The notes: generated by a model not told the origin, from the letters alone. Positions 6,304-13,659 are shown, numbered from the stretch's first letter. The stretch is 16,119 nt of DNA from Pseudomonadota bacterium (GCA_023460875.1 JAEWOQ010000217.1:1-16119); one strand, 5' to 3'. Translations and numbers: made by a program.

Positions 6304-8253
6304 ATGATCGTCGTCTCCGGTCTGGCCAAACACTATGGCCCCAAGACGCTCTTCGAGGGCGTGCAGCTGCAGCTCAACCCCGGGCACCGCTACGGGCTCG
6401 TCGGCGCGAACGGCAGCGGCAAGACCACCTTCCTGAAGATCCTGGCGGGTGACGAAGCAGCAGACGCAGGCTCGATCGCCTTCGGCAAGCAGCTGCGGCT
6501 CGGCGTGTTGCGGCAGGATCAGTTCGCGGCGGACGACGAGCGCATCCTCAGCGTGGCCATGCGCGGTGACGCCGAGGTGTTCGAGGCCCTCGAGGTGCTG
6601 GACACGCTGGCTCGAGGCGGAGAGCCGGCCGCAGGCGGCGCCGAGGATCTCTCCGAGCGTATGGCGAGCCTGAACGAGACCCTCGCGCGGCTCGACGGCT
6701 ACACGTTGGAGTCCCGCGCCCGGGAGACCCTCGTGGGCCTCGGCATCCCCTCGGGATCCCTGGAGCTGCCCCTGCGGACCCTCTCCGGGGGGTTCAAGCT
6801 CCGCGTCCTGCTCGCGCAGGTGCTCGTCGGACGCCCCGACGTGCTGCTCCTCGATGAACCGACGAACCACCTCGACATCCTCTCGATCCGCTGGCTCGAG
6901 CGGTTCCTCCAGGGGTACCCGGGCTGCGCCCTGGTGATCTCCCACGACCGGCGGTTCCTGGACGCGGTGTCGACCCGCACCCTCGACGTCGACTACGAGA
7001 CGATCACCGAGTACGCGGGCAACTACACGGAGTTCCTCTCCCAGAAGGTGGCCACCCGGGAGCGCAAGGAGGCGGAGATCGCCCGCGCCGAGCGGCAGAT
7101 CGCCCAGAAGCGGGCCTTCGTGGAGCGCTTCGGCGCCAAGGCCACGAAGGCGCGTCAGGCCCAGAGTCGCCTCAAGCAGATCGAGAAGATCGACGTGGCC
7201 GAGCTCGCCCAGAGCTCCCGCCGGGCGCCCAGCTTCTCCTTCCAGCAAGAGCGCCCGAGCGGGAAGGACGTGCTCGCCATCGAGGCCATCGCCAAGGCTT
7301 ACGGCGACAAGCGGGTGCTCGATGGGGTCGGCTTCCAGGTCCGGCGCGGGGAGCGCGTGGGCATCATCGGGGCCAACGGGATCGGTAAGTCGACGCTCCT
7401 GAAGATCCTCGTCGGGCGCCTCCAGCCCGACTCCGGGAGCTACGAGTGGGGCATCAACACCAAGGTCAGCTACTTCGCGCAGGATCACCACGAGCTCCTG
7501 TCGGATCCGAAGGTGACTCCCCTCGAGTTCGTCTGGGAGGTCTGCCCCCTGGAGCCAACGACGTACGTCCGGGGCCAGCTCGGTCGCATGCTGTTCAGCG
7601 GCGGCGAGGTCGATAAACCGGTGAGCACCCTCTCCGGCGGCGAGGCCGCCCGCGTGGTGTTCGCCCGCATCGCGGTGGAGCGCCCTAACGTGCTCATCCT
7701 CGACGAGCCCACGAACCACCTCGACCTGGAGACGATCGACGCCCTGGCGGAGGCGCTGCAGGGCTACGAGGGGACGCTCCTGTTCGTATCCCACGATCGT
7801 TACTTCGTGAGCCGGCTCGCGACGCGCATCATCGATCTGCGCGCCGACGGATTGCACGATTTCCAGGGCAGCTACGAGGAGTACCTGGCTCGCGACGGAG
7901 ACGACCACTTGGACGTCGACGCCGTAGTCCTCAAGGCCAAGCGAGAGGCCCAGGCGGGCAAGGGCCGTGAGGACGGACAGCTCTCCTGGGAGGAGCGCAA
8001 GCGGCGCGAGAACCGCCGCAAGGCCCTGCCCAAGCAGCGAGATCGGCTCCTCGCGGAGATCGACGCCGCCGAGAAGGACAAGGCGGCGATCGACGCGCGC
8101 TTCGCCGAGCCCGGCTTCTTCGAGAAGACGTCCCCGGAGGAGGTGTCCGCACTCCAGAAGCGTCAGGGGGAGCTCGACGCGATCGCCGAGCGAGCCATGG
8201 CGGAGTGGGAGGCCGTGGAGACGGAGCTCGCCGAGCTCGAAGCGGAGGCCTAG
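6304..8253 (+). CDS. ABC-F ATPase, YbiT-like, with C-terminal coiled coil
   Basis: ABC-F proteins are soluble twin-ATPase proteins that bind the ribosomal E site and act in translation. Two nucleotide-binding domains are complete. The first has Walker A GANGSGKT (34-41), signature LSGGF (160-164), Walker B LLLDEP (181-186) and switch SHD (213-215). The second has GANGIGKS (356-363), LSGGE (443-447), LILDEP (464-469) and SHD (496-498). The charged linker at about 245-305 (P-site tRNA interaction region) contains FGAKATKARQAQSR, as in E. coli YbiT. At 649 residues it is longer than YbiT (about 530). The extra 100 or so residues (about 540-649) form a Glu/Arg/Lys-rich coiled coil like the tail of Uup. 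There are no membrane segments. Assignment to YbiT rather than Uup rests on recalled sequence similarity. Confidence 0.95.
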   Translation: MIVVSGLAKHYGPKTLFEGVQLQLNPGHRYGLVGANGSGKTTFLKILAGDEAADAGSIAFGKQLRLGVLRQDQFAADDERILSVAMRGDAEVFEALEVLDTLARGGEPAAGGAEDLSERMASLNETLARLDGYTLESRARETLVGLGIPSGSLELPLRTLSGGFKLRVLLAQVLVGRPDVLLLDEPTNHLDILSIRWLERFLQGYPGCALVISHDRRFLDAVSTRTLDVDYETITEYAGNYTEFLSQKVATRERKEAEIARAERQIAQKRAFVERFGAKATKARQAQSRLKQIEKIDVAELAQSSRRAPSFSFQQERPSGKDVLAIEAIAKAYGDKRVLDGVGFQVRRGERVGIIGANGIGKSTLLKILVGRLQPDSGSYEWGINTKVSYFAQDHHELLSDPKVTPLEFVWEVCPLEPTTYVRGQLGRMLFSGGEVDKPVSTLSGGEAARVVFARIAVERPNVLILDEPTNHLDLETIDALAEALQGYEGTLLFVSHDRYFVSRLATRIIDLRADGLHDFQGSYEEYLARDGDDHLDVDAVVLKAKREAQAGKGREDGQLSWEERKRRENRRKALPKQRDRLLAEIDAAEKDKAAIDARFAEPGFFEKTSPEEVSALQKRQGELDAIAERAMAEWEAVETELAELEAEA

Positions 8254-8260
8254 AGCGATC

Positions 8261-8281
8261 GACGGCCGAAGGCAGGCCGTC
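8261..8281 (+). terminator. Stem-loop just after ABC-F stop
   Basis: GACGGCC (8261-8267) and GGCCGTC (8275-8281) form a perfect 7-bp, GC-rich stem with a 7-nt loop, starting 8 nt after the ABC-F stop. No T-tract follows, so a classical intrinsic terminator is not certain; it could be a pause or RNA-stabilising hairpin. Confidence 0.45.
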
Positions 8282-8304
8282 CGTCGCGAGCCGAAGAACG
8301 AGGA

Positions 8305-8341
8305 CCGGGGGCCCTGACGCCTCCGTCGGATGGGCCCCCGG
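8305..8341. terminator. Strong GC hairpin at convergent junction
   Basis: CCGGGGGCCC (8305-8314) pairs exactly with GGGCCCCCGG (8332-8341). Inside the loop, GACG (8316-8319) can pair with CGTC (8324-8327). The position between two convergent genes (ABC-F and the lipoprotein) suits a bidirectional terminator, but no T-run flanks it on either strand. Confidence 0.5.
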
Positions 8342-8347
8342 CCCCCG

Positions 8348-8397
8348 GCGGAGGAGCGCTGGCGCAGCGGAGGAGCGCCGGCGCAGCGGAGGAGCGC
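8348..8397. repeat. 19-bp tandem repeat, about 2.6 copies
   Basis: Units at 8348-8366 and 8367-8385 differ at one base. A third copy is cut after 12 bases at 8397. The unit begins GCGGAGGAGCGC. It lies in the 193-bp convergent spacer, outside any supported gene, next to the hairpin at 8305-8341. Confidence 0.9.
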
Positions 8398-8446
8398 ACC
8401 CACGCCACGGCACCGGCGCCACACGGCTCCGCGCGCGACGAGGGGC

Positions 8447-9538
8447 TCAGGGCGTCGTGGGCGTCGTGGGCGCCCGGGGCGGGAACGTCGGGCGCGGGGC
8501 GACGGTGCCCGGCAAGGGCAGCAGGTTCCCCATCGCCTCCTCCGGGAGCGGGAGCTCGACGGAGACGACCTTGTCCTTCACCTCGATTTTGGCGCCCTCG
8601 GCGGTGCCCGGTGGAGCGCTCGCGAGGAGGGACTTGATGCCCTGCTCGAGGAGGGCGGCGTGTGTCGGCTCGCCGAAGTGCGCTTGCAAGCGCAGCGTCG
8701 CGTCGTCGAAGCCCATGTGTCCTCCCTCGAAGGACGCCGCGGCGGCTGCGAACGGCGAGCCAGCGGCGGATCGAGCGAACAAGGGGCCCGCCGACTTCGT
8801 CAGCGCCATCCCTGCTGGCTCTGGGCTCAGCCTGTACGCGGTGTGGGCCGCGCCGGGGGTGAGCGCCTTCTCGAAGCGCTCGCGATCGTTGCCCACCACG
8901 AAGGCTCCATTTTTCGCCTGTGCGACGAGCACGCCGCTCTCCTTGTCCAAGAGCGCCTTGACCCCGCCGATCTCGAGGCGCTCGGGCTCCTGGGAGGGTT
9001 GGTCAGCCGCCAGAGCTGCCACCTGCCGTACGACGGATCCAATTCGCTCCGACACGGTGTCGAGGGCGTCGATGGCGGCGCCAGGCCGGAAATTGCCACC
9101 CACGATCGCGACGAACCCGGGGGTCCCGTTCTGCTCGAGCTGTTCGAGCCGCCATAGACACACGGCGATGTCGCCCGGATCCTTCAACGGATCGATGTCC
9201 GCTTTCTGGAGGAACTCGGCGACCTTCTTCGCGGCGTCCTTTCCGTTGGGGTCCATGAGGTCGGCGACGCCCGCCTCGATGTCCGCCTTCATGGTCTTCA
9301 TCGCGCGCAGCCGCTGCCAGTCGATGGTCGCCACCAAGTCGCACCCTTCGGGCAGGTGCGCTCGAGCTTGGCTCTGCTGTTTCCCTCCAAGCTGCTTCGC
9401 TCCAAGCTCATTCGCTGCGAGCGCCGCCGCCGCGGCCGTGGACGACGCGGCCTCGTCCTGGGGAGCGTCCTTCTTCTTGCAGGCGACGCCCGCCGCGAGC
9501 AACGCGAGGCAACAGATCGATTGACGTAGGTTCATCAT
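8447..9538 (-). CDS. Putative lipoprotein of unknown function
   Basis: The 363-residue protein has a short lipoprotein-type signal: hydrophobic LALLAAGVAC ending at Cys20, followed by KKK and an Ala/Gln/Ser-rich linker to about residue 60. The cleavage site is less standard than LxGC. The body (about 61-345) looks like a soluble alpha/beta protein: LPEGCDLVATIDW, then ADIDPLKDPGDIAVCL, GFVAIVGGNF and GAFVVGNDRERFEKAL. It ends in a Pro/Thr tail (PRPTFPPRAPTTPTTP). I recognise no enzyme motif; the pattern recalls DUF3352-like myxobacterial lipoproteins, but this is weak. ATG 9538 is chosen for GAGGG 6 nt upstream; a second ATG follows immediately. It is downstream of the transpeptidase gene on the same strand, 221 bp away, so co-transcription is possible. 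Confidence 0.8.
   Translation of the reverse strand: MMNLRQSICCLALLAAGVACKKKDAPQDEAASSTAAAAALAANELGAKQLGGKQQSQARAHLPEGCDLVATIDWQRLRAMKTMKADIEAGVADLMDPNGKDAAKKVAEFLQKADIDPLKDPGDIAVCLWRLEQLEQNGTPGFVAIVGGNFRPGAAIDALDTVSERIGSVVRQVAALAADQPSQEPERLEIGGVKALLDKESGVLVAQAKNGAFVVGNDRERFEKALTPGAAHTAYRLSPEPAGMALTKSAGPLFARSAAGSPFAAAAASFEGGHMGFDDATLRLQAHFGEPTHAALLEQGIKSLLASAPPGTAEGAKIEVKDKVVSVELPLPEEAMGNLLPLPGTVAPRPTFPPRAPTTPTTP
9380..9409 (-). repeat. Imperfect 15-bp duplication in lipoprotein linker
   Basis: Bases 9380-9394 and 9395-9409 match at 12 of 15 positions and encode ELGAK and QLGGK on the minus strand. They sit in the low-complexity linker after the lipid-anchor cysteine, where length is expected to be tolerated. 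Confidence 0.6.
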
Positions 9539-9759
9539 GAGGGTCCCTCGGCGCTCACGCGCCGCTCGAACGGGCAGCGAAGAAGAAGGTCAGAGCGATC
9601 GGAGCCGCTCGTCGCGCGTTGTCGCATCCGCGGCGGCGCAACCGCAAGCACCGCCCAGGGAAATACTAGGCCAGCGAGCCCCGGAGGCCGGCGACCGCAG
9701 TTCCCCCGGAGCGGTGGCCCTGGAGCAGATTCGCCGGCGCGCCGCGTCACGTGAACGTG
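9539..9759. other. Intergenic spacer, no gene seen
   Basis: This is the 221-bp gap between the transpeptidase stop and the lipoprotein start, both on the minus strand. On that strand TAGTAT (forward ATACTA, 9663-9668) resembles a -10 box, but no matching -35 lies 16-18 bp upstream. A short GAGGG-T-CCCTC palindrome (9539-9549) covers the lipoprotein ribosome-binding region. I see no supported ORF or terminator. Confidence 0.5.
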
Positions 9760-11685
9760 TCACTTGCGGATGTGGACCCAGGTCCCCTCACCCATGTCCG
9801 GGCCGATGTTCACGCCGTGCCAGCCGTCGGGCACGGGCGGGTCCGTCCACTGGAAGACGATGCGCGCGTCGATGGGAGCCAGGTTGACGCAGCCATGGCT
9901 CCGGGGCGTCCCGAACACGTCGTGCCAGTAGGCGCCGTGGATGGCGTAGCCCGCCGAGAAGTAGAGGATCCAAGGGACGTCCCGCAGCTCGAAGCCCGCC
10001 GCGCCGCGACGGCGGGTCACGCCGTACTCCGGGTGCCGTCCTCTCTCGATGTTCGTCCAGCGCCGCGCGTCGTCGCCGGAGAGCGCCTTGGCTGCCTTCT
10101 TGGCCTCCTTGAGGCGGGCGATCGTGGCGCGGGCCTCCGCGTCGAGTCCCCCACTCGCTCGCCCCTTCGAGCCCCCGGAGACGGTGGAGTTCTCTTCCGA
10201 GTCCATCACCGCCGCGATGTGCTTACTCTGGAGGCGGAAGTCACCGAGAGGTGTGCTGAGGTCCTTCTTCGGATCACCGAAGCGATCCTTCCCCGAGGAG
10301 ATCAGGGTCGCGTACTTCGGGGTCTTGCCCTCGTAGAGGACGAGGGTCTGTTGGCCGATGGAGATGTCGATCCACTTGTCGCCGTCGTGCGCGGGCTTGG
10401 GCCAGTCCTGAGGTTGGTGCACGATGCCCAGCTCCGTGTCCCTGAGCCAGCGCGTCGCGTCCTTCAGCGTCTGGTAGTAGCGCCTGCCCGCCTTGATGCG
10501 GGCCTTGCCAGAGAGCGGCACGATGGCCCGGTGAGGAGCGGGACCCGCCGGGCGGACCTCGTCTTTGCCGCGCACGAGCTGCCAGGCGTTGGCGTTCTCC
10601 GCCAAGACCCAGGCGAAGGGCAGGTGCATGCCCTCGGTCACCTCGACGCCGTGGAAGGGAGACCCCGTGTCCGGCTTCACCTTCGTGGTGGGCACGAGCC
10701 GGAGATCGACCGTGATGGCGAAGCGGCGCTCGAACTCATCGTCCTTCGTGTTGAAGGCCCCCACGAAGGACAGCCCCGTCTTGCGGCGCACCCGATCCGC
10801 GAACCAGGCGTAGTCGGGGACCTTGAAATCGGACACGTTGGGTATGAGTCGCTGGTTGCCCTCGAGCCAGAAGGGTGGAGAGTCGTCGGCGCCTGCCCCG
10901 CTGAACAGCTCGTTCCGGCTGAGAGACGTCGCCGGCCGGAAGCCCTCGGGCTGGGACAGGCCAGGCCGCGCGATGCCGCGCGCGTCGAGGGGGACGTCGT
11001 TCGCGCCGAGGCTCACCGTCTGCACTTCGGCCGAGTTCTTCGCGTACCACTCGAGGTGCTCCTCTAGCTTGAACTCGCTATCGATTTGGACCTTCTTCGT
11101 GGGAATGCGCAGGTACTGGGGCGCGGTCGCGCGCACGAAACCGTAGGAGTAAGGCAGCGGCTTCGTGGTGTCCGGGCGGCGCGAGGCGGCGCGCACCACC
11201 GGATCGTCCATGTCCGTGGTCGCGTCCGCCGTGCAGACGAAGCCCATGGGATAGACGCGGTACCACTCCCCCTGGCAGCCGGTCCCCTGCACGGGCTCCG
11301 GATCCCGCGGCACGATCCCGCCGAGGCGGATGTATCCCAGGCGGCGGGCGTCCGTGTTGGGGAGCTTGTAAACGGTCGCGGCGACGACCGTCGATGCCAA
11401 GCGCGGAGCCTGTTCTGGGGCCTTCTGGTCGAGCTCCCCGTGATCCACTTCGAGGGTGGAGAGGCTCGTGGGCTCCGGGCGCGCGGCCTCGACGCTCGCG
11501 GCGGCGTCTCCTCCCGGCGAGGACGCCGCCTCCTCCGAAATTTCCGAGTCGTCGTCGCAGCCGGTGAGGAGCGCGACGCAGGCGAGCAGGAACCAGGCGC
11601 GACGTCCGCTCCACTCCCGAGCGACGGCGAATCGACGCGACGAGGCCGAGCAGGCCGACGGCGCAATGACGGACGCGGCACCCAC
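9760..11685 (-). CDS. YkuD-family L,D-transpeptidase lipoprotein
   Basis: The enzyme should act on periplasmic peptidoglycan stem peptides: 3-3 cross-linking, protein anchoring or similar exchange. The YkuD domain is C-terminal, from WIDISIGQQTLVLYEG to the end. The catalytic motif is complete: HGAYWH, then TPRSHGCVNL, with His583, His597 and Cys599 counted from GTG 11685. A Lys/Ala/Arg-rich stretch of about 60-70 residues is inserted between the STPLGDF strand and the IHGAYWH motif. The N-terminal export signal ends in a good lipobox (LLTGC, Cys43), followed by an acidic Ser/Ala linker. Residues about 95-155 look like an SH3-type domain (VYKLPN...GEWYRVYPMGFVC). GTG 11685 is preferred because ATG 11754 would put 65 residues before the lipid cysteine; neither start has a clear ribosome-binding site. 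It follows the VanW gene. Confidence 0.93.
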   Translation of the reverse strand: MGAASVIAPSACSASSRRFAVAREWSGRRAWFLLACVALLTGCDDDSEISEEAASSPGGDAAASVEAARPEPTSLSTLEVDHGELDQKAPEQAPRLASTVVAATVYKLPNTDARRLGYIRLGGIVPRDPEPVQGTGCQGEWYRVYPMGFVCTADATTDMDDPVVRAASRRPDTTKPLPYSYGFVRATAPQYLRIPTKKVQIDSEFKLEEHLEWYAKNSAEVQTVSLGANDVPLDARGIARPGLSQPEGFRPATSLSRNELFSGAGADDSPPFWLEGNQRLIPNVSDFKVPDYAWFADRVRRKTGLSFVGAFNTKDDEFERRFAITVDLRLVPTTKVKPDTGSPFHGVEVTEGMHLPFAWVLAENANAWQLVRGKDEVRPAGPAPHRAIVPLSGKARIKAGRRYYQTLKDATRWLRDTELGIVHQPQDWPKPAHDGDKWIDISIGQQTLVLYEGKTPKYATLISSGKDRFGDPKKDLSTPLGDFRLQSKHIAAVMDSEENSTVSGGSKGRASGGLDAEARATIARLKEAKKAAKALSGDDARRWTNIERGRHPEYGVTRRRGAAGFELRDVPWILYFSAGYAIHGAYWHDVFGTPRSHGCVNLAPIDARIVFQWTDPPVPDGWHGVNIGPDMGEGTWVHIRK

Positions 11686-11759
11686 GGCAATGAGCTTTAG
11701 CGTTTCGGGGGCCCTGAATTCAAGCCATCCAGGCGGGTTTGCGGCATCGCACACGCACA

Positions 11760-11795
11760 GACCACGTCGGCGCGGACTACGTCGGCGCAGACCAC
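11760..11795. repeat. 15-bp tandem repeat, about 2.4 copies
   Basis: Units at 11760-11774 and 11775-11789 differ at two positions (GACCACGTCGGCGCG-type unit), followed by a 6-base partial copy. It fills most of the short gap between the VanW stop and the transpeptidase start region, so repeat length would alter gene spacing. Confidence 0.8.
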
Positions 11796-11804
11796 CCCGT
11801 GCGC

Positions 11805-13238
11805 TCAGAGCACGTCGAAGCTGCCGCTGTCCGTCTCGTGCTCGGTGGCTCGGTCCGCCGCGTCCGCCTGCGCTCCGCTCTCCGAGCCCAGCGCCTGTCC
11901 GTCGACGACGACCTCCGTCACGCCCTTCGGCAGCGGCGGGAGCTTGGAGAGGTCGAAATCGGAGCTCACCCAGAAGACCTCGGGCACTGGGTAGTAGCGG
12001 CTCGGATAGGTCCGGCGCTCCACCTCACCGCTCGGATGGCGAACCGTGAGCGTGCTCATGACCTCGTAGCCCTGCGAGCCCTCCTGCTTCTTTTCGAACT
12101 TGCCGGGCGCGAGCTCGTTGCGGCGCCAGATGCGGCGGGAGTACGGCGCCGTCTCGGAGACCGTGTAGCGGTGCTCGACCTTCGACTCCGACTCACGACC
12201 GAGGAACTCGATGCGGATCACGTGCTTGCTCGGCAGGTAGGCGTGGAGCAGGATCGGGGTGTCGTAGGGGTTCTTGAAGCGGAAATCCTGCGCGCCGTCG
12301 ATCACCGTCGCGTCGAGGCCGAGGGGCGCGTAGCCGCTGGGGCGGCTGTGGCTGCGGCGCCGGACGATCTCCATGTTCCCGTAGACCGCCGCTGCGTGCA
12401 GGGTGCTCGCCACCTGGCAGATGCCGCCCCCCACGTCCTTCTCCATCTCGTCGTTGACGATGACGGGGGCGTCGACGAAGCCCCGGTCATGAGTGCGCGT
12501 CCCCACCGTGCGGTTGAAGCTGAACGTCTCTCCGGGGCCGATGACCGTCTGATCGAGCAGCTCCGCGGCGCGAGCGATGTTCACCGCCCGGGCCCCGGCC
12601 TTGTTCCGGAACTCGGTCTCGAACACCGCGAGCACCTTCGACACGTCGATGGGCAACACCATCTCGTCCGTGACCCGCGGCTCGACGTGGATCACGGCCG
12701 CGGCGACGAGCGTCGACTCCACCGGCGTGAGCCCCCGGAGCACGCGCAAGGTCTGCTCCACGTCGAGCTCGAGCCCTGGCTGGGCCTGGACCACTCTGCG
12801 CTCTCTCACGATCACCTGCGCGTCGACGGGCTCTCGGCGCACCGCCCGCGCCAAACTCTCGAGGACACCCCGCGCGCGCTCCTCATCGAGGACGAGCCGC
12901 ACCGGCAGCTCGGGGGCCTCCGTCGCGACCAGCCCAGCCCACGGCGCTCCCCGCTCCTTCTCCACCTCGAACGCCCGGTCGAGCACCTCGCGGTCGAGCT
13001 CGTATCCCAGGGCCTGGTGGGAGAAGGTGTAGACCGCCCCGTCCACCCGCAGGTGGAGCTCTCGGGCGCCCAGACGCTCGGCCCGGACCTCGACGAATCG
13101 CGCCCAGGACATCGACCCATCGTGGACGTTCCCGTCCACGCGTACGCTCACGCGGGATGGGGCCGTGAACCAGCCCCAGGAGGCGCCCGCGACCGCCGAC
13201 GCGGCGAGGAGGACCGCTGCTGCCCTACGAGGAAACAT
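11805..13238 (-). CDS. VanW-domain envelope protein (PG-binding_4 / VanW / G5-like)
   Basis: The 477-residue protein starts with an uncleaved-looking or Sec signal segment (AAAVLLAASAVAGASWGWF, about 6-24), so it acts outside the cytoplasm. Residues about 70-190 resemble the peptidoglycan-binding domain that precedes VanW (PG_binding_4 type). The VanW domain spans about 217-340: VNIARAAELLDQTVIGPGE, FSFNRTVG, then DVGGGICQVASTLHAA with conserved Cys274. A G5-like beta segment (about 355-425, PGKFEKKQEGSQGYEV...) follows, then an acidic tail. VanW genes were named from vancomycin-resistance clusters; VanW domains in Clostridioides difficile have, as I recall, been shown to be cysteine L,D-transpeptidases. 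ATG 13238 has GGGGA 6 nt upstream. It is first in a same-strand run with the YkuD transpeptidase. Confidence 0.93.
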   Translation of the reverse strand: MFPRRAAAVLLAASAVAGASWGWFTAPSRVSVRVDGNVHDGSMSWARFVEVRAERLGARELHLRVDGAVYTFSHQALGYELDREVLDRAFEVEKERGAPWAGLVATEAPELPVRLVLDEERARGVLESLARAVRREPVDAQVIVRERRVVQAQPGLELDVEQTLRVLRGLTPVESTLVAAAVIHVEPRVTDEMVLPIDVSKVLAVFETEFRNKAGARAVNIARAAELLDQTVIGPGETFSFNRTVGTRTHDRGFVDAPVIVNDEMEKDVGGGICQVASTLHAAAVYGNMEIVRRRSHSRPSGYAPLGLDATVIDGAQDFRFKNPYDTPILLHAYLPSKHVIRIEFLGRESESKVEHRYTVSETAPYSRRIWRRNELAPGKFEKKQEGSQGYEVMSTLTVRHPSGEVERRTYPSRYYPVPEVFWVSSDFDLSKLPPLPKGVTEVVVDGQALGSESGAQADAADRATEHETDSGSFDVL

Positions 13239-13454
13239 GGCTGGTCCCCATCTTAATGCCAGCCAGCGGGCCGGACCAAGCGTCGTGGCTTTCTTGAGGC
13301 GGTTTTGTGGTCAGGGGGTCCACCTCACCCGCTCGATCGAGCCTCTCGGGCCTGGAAAACGGCGCGCGGGGGCTGAGCGCGGGGGCTGAGCGCGGGGGCT
13401 GAGCGCTTGACCCTGCACTTGACCCTGTCCTGTGGCATCTTAGGTTGGGGCGTG
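13239..13454. other. Divergent VanW/thiS spacer, repeats only
   Basis: This 216-bp region separates two divergent genes and must hold both promoters, but no convincing -35/-10 pair with a sensible leader is visible. It contains a 13-bp tandem repeat (13364-13406) and a 10-bp direct repeat CTTGACCCTG at 13406-13415 and 13418-13427. The TTGACC within the latter could serve as a -35 box for thiS. Confidence 0.5.
13364..13406. repeat. 13-bp tandem repeat, 3.3 exact copies
   Basis: Three exact copies of GCGCGGGGGCTGA (13364-13376, 13377-13389, 13390-13402) plus four bases of a fourth lie just upstream of thiS and within its likely promoter region. G5 runs at 13-bp spacing are regular, so structure formation or slippage is possible. 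Confidence 0.95.
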
Positions 13455-13652
13455 ATGAAATTGACGGTGAATGGGGACATGCGGGACGTCCCGGAGGGGC
13501 TGACCGTAAGCGGCCTGATCCAGCATCTGGGGCTCGAAGGGCCGGTCGCGGTCGAACGGAACGCAGAGGTAGTGCCGCGGGCGGAACACCACGCGGTGTC
13601 GCTGCAGGACGACGACGTCATCGAAATCGTCCACTTCGTGGGCGGCGGCTGA
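13455..13652 (+). CDS. thiS: Sulfur carrier protein ThiS
   Basis: ThiS is a small ubiquitin-fold protein. Its C-terminal glycine is adenylated and thiocarboxylated to donate sulfur for the thiazole ring of thiamine. The 65-residue product starts MKLTVNGD, has the typical PEGLTVSGLIQHLGL helix region (13-27), VAVERNAEVVPR (31-42) and ends in FVGGG, giving the required terminal Gly-Gly. ATG 13455 is chosen because it starts the family core directly and has GGGG 4 nt upstream; GTG at 13452 is an in-frame alternative. The gene stands alone: the usual partner thiG is not adjacent, the next gene (miaB) is convergent and the previous (VanW) divergent. MoaD is the main alternative, but the length and VNGD start favour ThiS. 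Confidence 0.9.
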   Translation: MKLTVNGDMRDVPEGLTVSGLIQHLGLEGPVAVERNAEVVPRAEHHAVSLQDDDVIEIVHFVGGG

Positions 13653-13659
13653 CGCTACC

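Noticed and set aside
8348..8397. Tandem repeat as a CRISPR array
   Set aside because: Units are directly adjacent with no unique spacers and no cas genes nearby.
6100..8424. 774-codon minus-strand frame opposite the ABC-F gene
   Set aside because: Leu/Glu/Val/Arg-rich shadow with no family resemblance; the opposite strand encodes an intact ABC-F protein.
8205..9524. 439-codon plus-strand frame opposite the lipoprotein gene
   Set aside because: Composition is Ser/Ala/Arg-rich without domains, it overlaps the end of ABC-F and runs through terminator-like hairpins. The minus strand has a signal sequence and ribosome site, so it is preferred.
11739..13256. 505-codon plus-strand frame opposite VanW
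   Set aside because: Antisense shadow; the VanW protein on the other strand is complete with a signal segment and conserved motifs.
13250..13279. Possible VanW promoter (TTGGTC, 18 bp, TAAGAT on the minus strand)
   Set aside because: The -10 would lie directly against the GGGGA ribosome site, leaving a leader of only about 5 nt and excluding that site.
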